Of a stretch of 64,000 nt of DNA, positions 18,371 through 28,235 are shown in pieces; within the stretch, counting starts at the first letter, position 1; each line of letters opens with the position of its first letter. The stretch covers positions 1 to 64,000 of the forward strand of contig CALNWN010000011.1 of assembly GCA_940746715.1 (NCBI GenBank). The letters are read 5' to 3'. The translations under genes and the position numbers were made by a program. The notes below the pieces were generated by a model, which was given only the letters and a program-made list of their open reading frames with translations, ran no database searches and had not been told where the DNA came from. This stretch comes from an uncultured Paraburkholderia sp. Its GTDB lineage: Bacteria; Pseudomonadota; Gammaproteobacteria; Burkholderiales; Burkholderiaceae.

Positions 18371-18531
18371 CCAGAATAAGCTTCCGTTTGCAGTCTTAAG
18401 CTGTCTGAAGTTGTCCGAGTAGCGAAGTAGCAGACCCGCTGTGCGTGGCATATCGAGGCTGGATCGAAAAACCGGCCGCGAATGCAGGTGAAGCAGAATC
18501 GATAAAAGAACGTTCCCCAGCGAGGCCCGAC

Positions 18532-19247
18532 GTGCATCGTAGAGCATTGGGATTTGCCGTTTTATTTGTGCTTCACGTAGTGTGGGGCGGCACCGCGCTC
18601 GCGGCCGGCGCTGCGGCCGGTGCAATGCCTTCGGCCATGGACGAACGCGTGCGTGCCTGCACCTCGTGTCATGGCGTGCAAGGTCAGGGCCTCAACAACG
18701 ATTATTTCCCGCGCATCGCCGGCAAACCCGCCGAGTATCTGTTCAATCAGCTAACCGCATTTCGTGACGGCGGCCGCACCTATCCCCCAATGGGTTATCT
18801 GGTCGCTTTTCTGCCCGACGACTATCTGCGCAAGATCAGTCAGTATTTCGCCGATCTTCAGCCGCCCTATCCGAATGCAGATCAATCCGACGTCACGCCC
18901 GCCGTGCTCGCCGCCGGTCAGCGGCTCGTCACGCAAGGCGATCCGGCGCGCAAGATTCCCGCGTGCATCGCTGTCATGGCGCGCGCATGACCGGTCAGCA
19001 GCCGGGCATTCCCGGGCTGCTCGGTCTGCATGCGAGCTATATCGCCGGGCAAATGGGCACCTGGCGCTCTGGCACGCGCCATGCACTCGCGCCCGACTGC
19101 ATGCGCTCCATTGCCGTCAAGCTCACCGACAAGGACATCACCGCCGTCTCCACGTGGCTTGCGCGCCAACCGCGCCCAGCCGATCCGCGGCCCGCGCAGG
19201 CATCGGCGCAACGGTTGCCTCTCGCCTGCGGGAGCCAACCGCAATGA
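18532..19247 (+). pseudogene. Diheme c-type cytochrome (c4-like), frameshifted at the second heme site
   Basis: GTG 18532, preceded by GAGG, starts a signal sequence (ALGFAVLFVLHVVWGGTALAAG), then the first heme motif CTSCH in VRACTSCHGVQGQG. The frame is lost at about 18972, exactly inside the second CxxCH: the DNA reads through ACIAV, and restoring one C gives ACIACHG followed by ARMTGQQPGIPGLLGLHASYIAGQM and DITAVSTWLARQ in the next frame. The repaired protein is a periplasmic diheme cytochrome of about 235 residues, a plausible electron donor to the oxidase downstream. Its stop overlaps the next start (ATGA). Confidence 0.75.
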
Positions 19248-20588
19248 AATCGCTACTTCGTTGTTCTCGCCCGATGACGCGCCGCCGCTTCTCGCTGATC
19301 GTCGCCGCAGCGCTCTTGGCCGGCAGCGCGACCCTGGTCCACCTGTGCGCGTCATTACCGGTCTTCGTTGCCGAAGCACATGCCTCGGAAAGCACGGCGG
19401 CGGGCAAAGCCAGCAGCTCGGCAGACACTCGCCCGGACATCGTCAAACGCGGCGAATACCTCGCGCGCGCGGGTGACTGCGTGGCCTGCCACACCGCGCC
19501 GCGCGGCAAGCTGTTCGCGGGCGGCCTCCCGATGGAAACGCCGTTCGGCACGCTCTACTCGCCGAACATCACGCCGGACGCTCAATACGGCATCGGCACA
19601 TGGAGCGAGGAGGCGTTCTTCCGCATGATGCGCACCGGCATCACGCCCGAAGGCGCGCTGCTCTACCCTGCCATGCCGATCGCGCAATACACCAAGGTTA
19701 CGCGCGAGGACTCGGACGCGATCTTCGCTTATTTGAAATCCGTCCAGCCGGTGCGCGAGGCGAACCGCAAGCACACGCTGCGCTTTCCGTTTAACCAGCG
19801 CAAATTTGCTGTACGGCTGGCGCACGCTGTATTTCCGCGAAGGCGAATTCAAGCCCGATCCCACTCGTTCGGTGGAATGGAATCGCGGCGCGTATCTCGT
19901 CGAAGGGCTCGGGCACTGCACCATGTGCCACACCAAGATCAACATGCTCGGCGGCTCGTCGCAAAGCGAGCAGTTCGCGGGCGGGCTGATTCCGGTGCAG
20001 AACTGGTATGCGCCGTCGCTCACCTCCGACAAGGACGGCGGCCTCGGCGACTGGAGCATCAAGGACATCGTCGATCTGCTGCAGGCGGGCATCTCGGACC
20101 GCGGCGCGGTGTACGGCCCGATGGCCGAAGTCACGTACCACAGCCTGCAATATATGACCGACGAAGACGTCAAGGCCATGGCCGTGTATCTGAAGACGCT
20201 GCCCGACAATGCCGGCCGCAAGTCCGGCCCGACTGCGGCGACCCACACGAACCTGTTCGCGCTCGGCGAAAAGATCTACGCGGACAAATGCGCGCTGTGT
20301 CACGGCGAGAAAGGCGAGGGTCAGTTGCAGCACTATCCGCCGCTCGCTGGCAACCAGTCGATCGAAATGGATTCCTCGGTCAACCCGATCCGCATCGTGC
20401 TGAACGGCGGCTTCCCGCCTGGTACGAAACGCAATCCGGAGCCTTACGGCATGCCCCCTTTCGCGCACGAATTGAACGACACGGAAGCCGCCGCCGTCGT
20501 GACGTATATCCGCACCGCGTGGGGCAATCACGGCAAGCCGGTGACCGCGCACGAGATCAACGAACTGCGCAACGCGCCGCTGCATTAA
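19244..20588 (+). pseudogene. Triheme c-type cytochrome, frameshifted
   Basis: ATG 19244 overlaps the upstream stop. After a signal/anchor (RRFSLIVAAALLAGSATLVHL) come heme motif 1 CVACH (DCVACHTAPRGKLFAGG) and a frameshift near 19803; the next frame gives LYGWRTLYFREGEF, heme motif 2 CTMCH and heme motif 3 CALCH (KCALCHGEKGEGQ), ending NELRNAPLH. Three CxxCH sites and the GEYLARAGDCVACHT segment resemble the cytochrome subunit of membrane-bound alcohol and sugar-acid dehydrogenases, about 448 residues when repaired. In this operon it would pass electrons towards the oxidase. One lesion only. Confidence 0.75.
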
Positions 20589-20640
20589 CGACGCGGCGGC
20601 CGCGCACCAGCCGCTGCATCGGAAACTGGAGAAGCCTTGA

Positions 20641-20817
20641 ATGGAAGCGAACGATACGCGCGCTGCGCGCCCGTCCACAGATGAAGAAGTCGACCGCGTG
20701 GTAGCCGCCGGTCCGCACGGCGCCGTTGCCGTAGCGGGCGTGGCCACGCTGATCGTCATGGCGATCTGGTTCGCCTTCTACTTCCTTGTGTTCCTGCCGC
20801 GCGGCGTCGTGCACTGA
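20641..20817 (+). CDS. Small single-span oxidase subunit (subunit IIa-like)
   Basis: A 58-residue frame from ATG 20641 to the TGA at 20815, two bases before the subunit II start. The N-terminal half is polar and acidic (MEANDTRAARPSTDEEVDRVV), the second half one hydrophobic helix (VATLIVMAIWFAFYFLVFL). Small one-helix subunits of this shape accompany subunit II in B-type (ba3) heme-copper oxidases. Position, size and single span support the call; there is no sequence motif to confirm it. Confidence 0.6.
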   Translation: MEANDTRAARPSTDEEVDRVVAAGPHGAVAVAGVATLIVMAIWFAFYFLVFLPRGVVH

Positions 20818-20819
20818 TC

Positions 20820-21401
20820 ATGTCCACCCATTCCCCCGACTCCCAGCATCAACCCGGCAGCAGCCACGCAGTCGCCGTGCGTGCGGAACGCCGCTGGGCA
20901 ATTTTCGCGAGCGCGCTGATCGTGCTGATGCTCGCCGTGATCGTCTTCTCCGGACTGCATTGGGCGATGATGCCGCCGTCGCGCGTCGAGACCATCGGCC
21001 CGTCGCGTCTGCAACTCTCAGGCGAATTCGTCGAAGACAATCTCGGCAGCGCGGTCGAGCCGGACGGCTCGGTCGTGGTGCGTTTCATCGCGCAGCAGTA
21101 CTCGTTCACGCCGCAGTGCCTGCTCGTGCCCGCGGACACGCCCATCACGATTCGCGCGACGAGCGCCGACGTCGTGCACGGTCTGCTCGTCACCGACACC
21201 AACATCAACACGATGGTCGTGCCCGGCTACCTCGCAACGTTGAATACGCGCTTCGACGCGCCCGCCGATCACACCATGCCCTGTCACGAGTTCTGCGGCT
21301 TCGGCCATCAGGCCATGTGGGCGCACGTGAAAGTGATCGACAAAGCGGCCTTCTTCGAACAGGCCCGACAATCAGGGAGGCTCAGCTGTGTTTCACGCTA
21401 A
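20820..21401 (+). CDS. Cytochrome c oxidase subunit II (CuA subunit)
   Basis: Intact 193-residue protein: one N-terminal membrane helix (residues 25-48, RRWAIFASALIVLMLAVIVFSGLHW) and a periplasmic cupredoxin domain. The CuA ligands are all visible: His120 (DVVHGLL), Cys155, Glu157, Cys159, His163 and Met166 in PCHEFCGFGHQAMW. One anchor helix rather than two is typical of B-type oxidases. It accepts electrons from cytochrome c and passes them to subunit I, whose start overlaps its 3' end. It is one of only two undamaged genes in this operon. Confidence 0.88.
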   Translation: MSTHSPDSQHQPGSSHAVAVRAERRWAIFASALIVLMLAVIVFSGLHWAMMPPSRVETIGPSRLQLSGEFVEDNLGSAVEPDGSVVVRFIAQQYSFTPQCLLVPADTPITIRATSADVVHGLLVTDTNINTMVVPGYLATLNTRFDAPADHTMPCHEFCGFGHQAMWAHVKVIDKAAFFEQARQSGRLSCVSR

Positions 21402-22913
21402 GCGACTCGTTCTCGCGCATTTCTGGCTTGCCTTCATCGCGTTCATCATTGCGCTCTTTCTCGGCGCCTGGCAGATGCTGGTGCGCAGCCCGCTCGCGCC
21501 ATGGATCGGCGACCCCGAGCTGTACTACCGCTCGGTCACCGCGCACGGCTCGGTCATGGCCTACGTGCTGCCGACCCTCGTCTCGATGGGCTTCGGCTAC
21601 GCCATTGTCGAACTCGCGCTCGCGCAGCGCCTCGCCGGCCTCAAATGGGCGTGGGCCGCGTTCATCATGCTGGCGGTCGGCGCGGTGATGGCGATGGTCC
21701 CGGTCGCGCTCGGCAAGGCCTCGGTGCTTTACACCTTTTATCCGCCGATGATCGGCAGTCCGTTCTATTACTTGGGCGTCGTGCTGGTCGTGGTCGGCTC
21801 GTGGATCTGAGTCGCGCTGATGCACGTGAACCTGCGCATCTGGCGCCGCGCGAACATGGCAAGCCGGTGCCGCTCGCCATGTTCGCGAACGTGGCCGGTG
21901 CGTACTTGTGGGCGTGGACTGCCATCGGCGCCGCGCTCGAAATCCTGTTCCAGATTCTGCCGGTCGCGTTCGGCCTCAGGAATACGATCGACGCCGGCCT
22001 GTCACGCGTACTGTTTTCGTGGACGCTGCACGCAATCGTCTACTTCTGGCTGATTCCCGCCTACATCGCCTACTACACGCTGGTGCCGCGTGCGATCGGC
22101 GGGCGGCTCTACAGCGATTCGATGGCGCGCGTGTCGTTCATTCTGTTTCTCGTCTTCGCCATGCCGATCGGCATTCACCATCTGTTCGCGGATCCGCAGG
22201 TCGGCTTGGGCTTCAAGTTTCTGCATGCGGTCTTCACCGGCATGGTTTCCGTGCCCACGCTGCTGACTGTGTTCACGATCTGCGCGTCGGTAGAAATCGC
22301 CGGCCGGCTGCGCGGCGGCAAGGGCGCGTTCGGCTGGCTCACGGCCTTGCCCGGGCAGAACCCGATGATGCTTGTCATCGCGTTCTCGTTCGTGATGCTC
22401 GGCCTCGGCGGAGCCGGCGGTCTCATCAATATGAGCTACCAGTTGAATACCACGGTGCACAACACGCAGTGGGTCACGGGGCACTTCCACCTGATCTTCG
22501 GCGGCGCAATCGTCATCATGTACTTCGCGATTGCCTATGAACTGTGGCCGCAGTTGACCGGCCGCGCGATCGTCTCGCTGAAGCTCGTGCGCACGCAGTT
22601 GTGGCTGTGGTTCATCGGCATGCTCGTGGTGACGCTGCCGTGGCACTACGTCGGCATGTCGGCGGTGGGCGGCCTGATTCTCGCGGTGTCGGGCGCGCTC
22701 TTCATCTACATTCTCGCGAAATCGCAATTCGGCCCGGCGGTTCAGCCACAAGGCTTCCGTTTCTCGACTGCGGTGCATCCGGTCGAACCCTTCGGCTTGT
22801 GGGTGGCGTTGATGATCGGTCTGACCGTCGTCAACTACAGCGTGCCGATCGTTCAATTGCTCAAACTGCCGCAGACTTCGGTGCCGGCGGTTGTCGTTGG
22901 AGCACAGCGATGA
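21388..22913 (+). pseudogene. Cytochrome c oxidase subunit I, B-type (ba3-like), nonsense codon and frameshift
   Basis: ATG 21388 lies inside the end of subunit II. The first 140 codons give helices 1-4 with a heme-ligand His in TAHGSVMAYVLP. At 21808-21810 a TGA interrupts GSWI-stop-VALMHVNLRIW, where the family has Trp (TGG to TGA). Near 21855 the frame shifts; the remaining ~350 codons include WTLHAIVYFWLIPAYIAYYTLVP (CuB His region), IGIHHLFADP (CuB His pair) and HNTQWVTGHFHLIFGG (heme His pair), close to Thermus-type ba3 oxidases rather than aa3 or cbb3. The proton-pumping catalytic subunit is therefore inactive as read. Confidence 0.82.
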
Positions 22914-23705
22914 ACCAGGAACGCGTCTTCAGCTTGCGCAATCCGTGGTTCACGGTAAGCGTCGGGGGCACGCTCGCGATTGCCGTCATCGCGATACTGA
23001 TCGGCTTCGTCTGGCTGCCCTCCGCGAACAGCGCATTTGCCAACCGCGGCTTGTGGGCAACCATCTGCAGCGCGGCGGGCGCGCCGTCGAGCTTGGTATA
23101 GCGGCACCAATGTCGCCGGCCCGGTGCCGAGCAACGTGGTGTTGCCGCCGCTGCGGCGCGTGAGAGCCGACGCGAATTCCATTGGACGCGGTGCGACGAT
23201 CGCCACGCAAAATTGCTCGATGTGCCACGGCGTGCTCGGCACCGTGCAAATCACGGCGCCGGCATTGGCCGGCCAATACGCGGACGTCGTGTACAAGGAA
23301 TTGCGCGATTTTCAGCAGGGCGTGATGCAGAACTCGATCATGCAGCCGATCGTCGCGGCTCGCAGCGATCAGGACCTGCACGATCTCGCCGCTTACTATG
23401 CGTCGCTGCCTCGCGGTCCGGCGCCGGAAGTCGCGCCGACCGGCAGCACGCCCGATGCCAACGCGGTGCGCCTCGCGATGCAGGGCAACATCGCGCCGTG
23501 CGCGGCCTGCCACGGCCAGCTCGACCGCAAGGGCTCGGCGCCATGGCTCGGCGGCCAGTCGTCGGTTTATCTTGCGGCGCAAATGCGGGCTTTTGCTTCG
23601 GGCACGCGTCACAACGACATCAACGAGCAGATGCGCAATGTCGCGCGCCACATGACATCGGCGGAAATCGACAGTTTGGCAAAGTACTACGCTGCGCAGC
23701 AGTAG
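22910..23705 (+). pseudogene. Membrane-anchored diheme c-type cytochrome, frameshifted
   Basis: ATG 22910 overlaps the subunit I stop (ATGA). The first codons give a membrane anchor (TVSVGGTLAIAVIAILIGFVWLP). At about 23093 an extra T turns AGAPSSWYSG into a premature TAG; the next frame continues WYSGTNVAGPVPSNVV and both heme motifs, CSMCH (NCSMCHGVLGTVQ) and CAACH (PCAACHGQLDRKG), to the stop at 23703. About 264 residues when repaired. Class I tandem cytochromes like this commonly donate electrons to the CuA subunit encoded two genes upstream. Confidence 0.75.
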
Positions 23706-24010
23706 AGGAAGAAAAAGCGGCAGCGGGTGGAGAACGACCGCTGCGGCGCGCGCAGCGCCGCCCGAAGCATGACGGCCTTGTCACTCACGCGGGGTGCGCG
23801 AGGACACCGATTCCAGATGCACCACTGCCCCCTCCAAGCCAGGGGACCCACTTATGAGCTGGCGGTGTGAGCCGCTTTCTTTGCCTACTTTCTTTGCGGC
23901 ATGCAAGGAAAGTAAGTGCCGCCCCGCACAGGGGCAACGCCAATAGACCACCGTGAACTCAAGGAAAGGCCAAGGGTTCTAAAAAGAAAGCGCCGCAACC
24001 CCAACACCTT
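23706..24010. other. 305-bp intergenic region with a dispersed-repeat-like element
   Basis: 23706-23875 shows nothing recognisable. From about 23876 to 24000 the sequence is a repeat-like element with an imperfect inverted repeat, annotated separately, which abuts the truncated end of a chemoreceptor gene. Confidence 0.5.
23876..24000. repeat. Dispersed repeat-like element with inverted repeat
   Basis: TACTTTCTTTGC (23886-23897) and GCAAGGAAAGTA (23903-23914) form an inverted repeat with one mismatch around GGCAT, followed by a GCCGCCCCGCACAGGGGC segment and AAGGAAAGGCCAAGG. From memory this resembles a short intergenic sequence found in many copies in Burkholderia sensu lato genomes; only one copy is in this window, so the repeat status is not shown here. 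Confidence 0.45.
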
Positions 24011-24883
24011 GCCCTGCTCGCGCGCCCGCGGCAATTTCGCTGACGCCGCTGTCGATGGCTTCCGTGCCCTGACGCACCGAGTTCACCGTCGCGATCAGCG
24101 ACTCCTGCATCTTGCGCAGCGCGGCGGCGAGGCGTCCCATTTCGTTATTGCTCGTCACGACGATCCGGCCGGTCAGATCGCATTGGCGATCCGTTGAAAC
24201 TGCGCGATGGTGGCATCGACGGGACTCACGATAGCGCGCACCAGCACGGCACGGCCGATCAATGAACCCAGCAGCGAGACGACAATGCCGGTCGCCATCG
24301 TCACGCAAATCGCGTAAAATAGATCCTGTGCGCCCTGATAACGCTGGGCGCCGTGATCGAGTTGCAACTGCTCGAGAGCGAGCATCGCTTTTTCGTATGC
24401 GCTGTAGAGGGACGGCAGCTTGTGCGCCTGCAATTGCTGAAACGTCGGACGGTCGCCCGCTTTCAGCGCGGCGAACGCTGGTTCCACGCCCTCATGCAGG
24501 AACGTGTCGCGCTTCGTCTGCATATCCTTGATCAGGCGCTGCTCGTTCTCGTCGGCGCTGGCGCGGCTCAAATAATGGGCAAGGCGTTCGTCCGACGCTT
24601 TCTGGTACTGATCGAAACGTTTGAGCACGGCATCGGCGCCGTCCTGATCGTTAAGATCCACGAGCGACGCGTACGTGGCCAGCGCGAGGCGCAGCCGCAG
24701 CAACTGGCCGGCGCTGCCTTCCAGGTCGGCGACGGCGGGCGTATCCACGGTGTACATCTGCTGCAGCGACGCGTTGCTCGAGCGCAGCGACAGCAGCCCG
24801 GCCGCGGCGCCGAGCAGCAGCGCGGCGGCAAAGAACGCGACCATCAAGGTAAGGCAACTGCGAATCGACAGATTTTTCAGCAT
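24011..24883 (-). pseudogene. Methyl-accepting chemotaxis protein, 3'-truncated and frameshifted
   Basis: ATG 24883 follows GGAG and starts MLKNLSIRSCLTLMVAFFAAALLLGAAAGLLSL, the first membrane helix of a Tar-like receptor. A four-helix periplasmic ligand domain runs to about residue 190, then helix 2 (AICVTMATGIVVSLLGSLIG). A one-base loss near 24180 breaks IANGDLTGRIVV in the HAMP domain; the next frame reads NNEMGRLAAALRKMQESL, VRQGTEAIDSGVSEIAAG, and then ends abruptly beside the repeat-like element. The whole CheA/CheW-contacting hairpin and methylation helices are missing, so it cannot signal. Confidence 0.78.
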
Positions 24884-25120
24884 CGGGCTAGTCTCCAGAT
24901 TGGGCTGCCTGACCGAATACTCAGTGAATGTGCCCCGGCCACGCATGCTGCGCCCAAGCCCGTTTTGGCATGGTCCGCAACTTTTTGTCAAAATTTAAGC
25001 GAATGCCACAAATAGGGACTACGGCTGAATGCCTGAAAACTTTATGGTGACGGCGCAAGCGTTTGCGTGACGTCAATGGATGACGACGCCAAACGGCGCG
25101 AGCGCACTGGGAGCATTTCT

Positions 25121-25917
25121 ATGTCGGAAATAGGCTCGGCTCTGCTGGTTTTCGTTCTGCTGCTCGTGGCGACCGGCTTCGGCGTGTGGGTGCGGCCGCT
25201 GCTGCCCGAGGAACACAAGGCGCACGAAACCGTACAACTCGTGCAACTGGTGATCGGCATGCTGGTGACGTTCGCCGCACTGGTGCTCGGTCTGATGACC
25301 GCGTCGGCGAAATCGAGCTGCGACACGGCGGCGAACGATTTGCGCACGTATGCCGCCGACATCATCGAGCTCGACATGACGCTGAGAGATTACGGCAGCG
25401 ACACGGACGCGGCGCGCAAGCTGTTGCGTGTCTACACGGCGGCGGCCATTGCGTCGACGTGGCCGCGCGAGGCGGCTCCGGCCGGCGACTATCCGAAAAA
25501 CCTCGGCTCGCCCGACAACTCGCAGAAGCTGAAACGTGCGGCTCGGCGAACTGCTGAGCGCCGTGGGCCGGCAATTGCGGCAGCTGCGCGCATGATCCGC
25601 TGCAACAGCGCGCGCTCGACGACGGTCTGACGCAATTTCGCCGTGTGGTGGACGCGCGGTGGAAGATCATCGAGGAGGCGCATAGCTCGATTTCCCAGCC
25701 CTTCTTCAAGACGCTGACGTTCTGGCTTTGCGTGATTTTTCTGAGCTTCGGGCTGATCGCGCCGCGCAATGCGCTGGCGCTGGTGACGATTACGCTGGGC
25801 GCGGTGTCGATTGCGTCGGCGATCTATGTGATCGTGGATCTGGATACGCCGTTGACCGGGCCGATCATGATCTCGAGCTCACCGATGCGGGACGCGCTGG
25901 AGCATTTGATGCGGTAG
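25121..25917 (+). pseudogene. DUF4239 (bestrophin-like domain) membrane protein, frameshifted
   Basis: ATG 25121 has GGGAG seven bases upstream. Two N-terminal helices (EIGSALLVFVLLLVATGFGVWV; VQLVIGMLVTFAALVLGLMTAS) are followed by AKSSCDTAANDLRTYAADIIELDMTLRDYG, the DUF4239 signature region. Shifts near 25545 and 25592 break the central segment (VRLGELLSAVGRQLRQL, then LTQFRRVVDARWKIIEEAHSS in the third frame), after which two more helices run to the stop at 25915. Repaired length about 265 residues. The function of the family is not established. Confidence 0.68.
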
Positions 25918-25934
25918 CGGCGCGTTGATATGAA

Positions 25935-25961
25935 AAAGCCCCGCTGCATGAGCGGGGCTTT
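25935..25961. terminator. Bidirectional terminator between DUF4239 and ssb
   Basis: AAAGCCCCGCT, loop GCATG, AGCGGGGCTTT: an 11-bp perfect stem with T-rich sequence on both strands, between convergent genes. Confidence 0.85.
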
Positions 25962-25989
25962 CTTGCGGTTTTGCCAGCAGGAGTAGGTT

Positions 25990-26517
25990 TTAAAACGGAA
26001 TATCGTCATCCATCTCATCAAACCCGCCACCGGCCGGCGCGCTCGGGCGGCTGGAACCGCCACCGCCGCTGCTGCCGCCACGCGAACCGCCACCCGACAT
26101 CGCGCGGCCGCCACCGCCGCCGCTGCGTTCAGACGGCTCGCCGCGGCTGTAGCCGCCTTCGTCGCCGCCGCCCATTGAGCCGCCGCGACCGCCCAGCATC
26201 TGCATTTGCTCGGCGACGATTTCCGTCGAATAACGGTCGGTGCCGTCCTGCGCCTGCCACTTACGGGTGCGAATGCGCCCTTCCAGATAGACCGACGAGC
26301 CTTTCTTCAGATATTCGGACACGATTTCCGCGAGGCGGCCGAAGAACGACACACGGTGCCATTCGGTGGCCTCCTTCATCTCACCCGACGCCTTGTCCTT
26401 GTACCGATCCGTCGTGGCAAGGCGGATGTTCGCCACTGCGTCGCCGCTCGGAAGATAACGGACTTCCGGATCGGCTCCGAGATTGCCGACAAGAATGACC
26501 TTGTTCACGGATGCCAT
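25990..26517 (-). CDS. ssb: Single-stranded DNA-binding protein
   Basis: Intact 175-residue SSB. Residues 1-110 form the OB fold (MASVNKVILVGNLGADPEVRYLPSG; EWHRVSFFGRLAEIVSEYLKKGS; YLEGRIRTRKWQ), 115-165 a glycine-rich linker, and the end DDDIPF is the acidic tip that recruits repair and replication partners. ATG 26517 follows AGGAGAAACTC. It binds single-stranded DNA in replication, recombination and repair. I found no clear LexA box in the short upstream region. Downstream of an MFS gene, two genes from uvrA. Confidence 0.96.
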   Translation of the reverse strand: MASVNKVILVGNLGADPEVRYLPSGDAVANIRLATTDRYKDKASGEMKEATEWHRVSFFGRLAEIVSEYLKKGSSVYLEGRIRTRKWQAQDGTDRYSTEIVAEQMQMLGGRGGSMGGGDEGGYSRGEPSERSGGGGGRAMSGGGSRGGSSGGGGSSRPSAPAGGGFDEMDDDIPF

Positions 26518-26683
26518 GAGTTTCTCCTGTTGATTCCATGTCGGGCGGCACGGCAATTCGCGGTTTCCGTCTCGCGGCCTGCGGGCCCGGGATCGAAAAT
26601 GCGCCTCTGCCCGCCGCCGGGTGAGTTCTGGGTGATGCCGGGCTAGACCCGAGTGTGCTGATCCCGCCGCGAAAACTGGGCGG

Positions 26684-27871
26684 TTACGCCTTGCGCGGCG
26701 GCTGTTTCATCCTGGCGGCGATTATAAGCCAGCATAAGACGAGCCCCGAGCAGGCAAAAAACACCACGCTCTGTCCGTGCACTTTCAGCAGCCAGCCGCC
26801 GATCATGCCGCCTAACGCCAGACCGATGGACTGCGTGGTGTTGTAGACGCCGGCCGCCGCGCCCTTGCGGTTGCCCGGCGCCAGTTTCGACACCAGCGAA
26901 GGCTGCGACGCCTCCAGAATATTGAAGCCGAGAAAGTACACAAAAAGGATGGCCGCCACACTCAGAATCGTATGCGGAGCGACGCCCAATAACAACTGTC
27001 CGAACAGGATAAGAGCGATGGCGGAAAGCAGCACCGTTTTCATGTGTCCGCGCTTTTCGGCGGCGATGATGGCGGGCACCATCATCACGAAAGACAGGCC
27101 CATGACGGGCAAATACACCTTCCAGTGCGACGCGACCAGCAGGCCGCCGGCCTCGAGAATGCGCGGCACCACGAGGAACAGCGCCGTTTGCGTGGCATGC
27201 AGCACGAGCACGCCGAAATTCAGACGCAGCAGTTCGACGTTGTGCAGCACTTCGGCGAACGGCGCGCGCACGTGCACGGGCTTCGGCGCATCGGGCACGA
27301 CCCACAGCACGACGCCCACGGCCAGAATCGAGAACACGCCGACCAGCGCGAACAGCCCGCTCATGCCGAGCCAGTGAAACACGATTGGCGCGCCGACAAT
27401 CGCCACCGCGAACGAGATGCCGATGCTGCCGCCCACCATGGCCATGGCCTTCGTGCGGTGCTCCTCGGCGGTCAGGTCGGCAATAAATGCGATGACCGCG
27501 GACGACACCGCGCCCATGCCCTGAATCACCCGTCCGACGATAATCCACGTCATGTCGTGCGCGCCCGCCGCGACGAAGCTGCCGAGCGCGAAGATGAGAA
27601 GCCCCGTCGCGATGACCGGCTTGCGGCCCACCTTGTCGGAAATCCAGCCGTAAAAAATGTAGAGCATCGACTGGGTGACGCCGTAGGCGCCCAGCGCGAT
27701 GCCGACGAGCAGCACGTTGTCGCCGCCGGGAATCGTCTTCGCGTAGATGGAGAACACTGGCATGATCATGAAGAGACCGAGCATGCGCAGCGCGAAGATG
27801 GCGGCAAGCGACACGGTCGCGCGCAGTTCAGGCGCGCTCATGCGTGAAGATGTGGCGGACGGATTAGACAT
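26684..27871 (-). CDS. MFS transporter (YajR-like)
   Basis: Intact, 395 residues from ATG 27871 (MSNPSATSSRMSAPELRATVS); the frame opens further upstream but that extension lacks family sequence. Twelve helices are predicted, with MFS motif A in GWISDKVGRKPV between helices 2 and 3 and the antiporter-type GRVIQGMGAVSSAVIAFIADL at helix 4-5. The Burkholderia gene order ssb - MFS - uvrA is conserved from memory. It is likely a proton-driven exporter; the substrate is unknown. No dedicated regulator is adjacent. Confidence 0.85.
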   Translation of the reverse strand: MSNPSATSSRMSAPELRATVSLAAIFALRMLGLFMIMPVFSIYAKTIPGGDNVLLVGIALGAYGVTQSMLYIFYGWISDKVGRKPVIATGLLIFALGSFVAAGAHDMTWIIVGRVIQGMGAVSSAVIAFIADLTAEEHRTKAMAMVGGSIGISFAVAIVGAPIVFHWLGMSGLFALVGVFSILAVGVVLWVVPDAPKPVHVRAPFAEVLHNVELLRLNFGVLVLHATQTALFLVVPRILEAGGLLVASHWKVYLPVMGLSFVMMVPAIIAAEKRGHMKTVLLSAIALILFGQLLLGVAPHTILSVAAILFVYFLGFNILEASQPSLVSKLAPGNRKGAAAGVYNTTQSIGLALGGMIGGWLLKVHGQSVVFFACSGLVLCWLIIAARMKQPPRKA

Positions 27872-28235
27872 CGGAAGCGTTCTTTGAATGAGCTGGCGGC
27901 GCGCTGCAGGCGCCACGACCGGACGGCTTTCCACATGAAGGCGGCTGCGCATGCGGCGAGGCCCGTCGGCAAACCGGACCGGTCACGCGCGGCGTTCAGG
28001 CTCGTGCCCCGCAGGCGCCTCATGCCGCAAGCTGCGCGCCTTCGCACAGTTCACGGCGCCTTGTACAGACGGAAAACGGCCCCAGCTAGCTCTTTTGCCG
28101 CGACGCTCAAGCGCAGTCTTACAGCATGCCCGAGGCCCTGTTCAGGCCGTCAGCAAGCCGTAACGGCGGCCTTGAAAAGTCGTTATAGTAGCAGGTTTAG
28201 CCTCTTCCTCTTTCCGCAGTTCATGGAATAAATCC
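27872..28235. other. 364-bp divergent intergenic region (MFS / uvrA)
   Basis: No gene is supported. A -10-like TATAGT (28184-28189) points towards uvrA; its -35 is poor. No convincing LexA (SOS) box was seen: CTGT with a TCAG half-site near 28139-28154 is too degenerate. Confidence 0.5.

Larger units (their letters stand above)
18102..18531. other. 430-bp intergenic region upstream of the oxidase operon
   Basis: No gene is supported. It holds an FNR-like box at 18321-18334, a hairpin at 18349-18370 and the untranslated leader of the first cytochrome gene; nothing recognisable was seen in 18102-18320. Confidence 0.6.

Noticed and set aside
21808..21810. The TGA in oxidase subunit I as a selenocysteine codon.
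   Set aside because: Homologues are expected to have Trp, not Cys, here, no SECIS-like stem was noted after it, and a frameshift follows 45 bases later.
28130..28235. A LexA (SOS) box upstream of uvrA.
   Set aside because: The best candidate, CTGT with a TCAG half-site eight bases on, fails the ACAG half and lacks AT-rich spacing.
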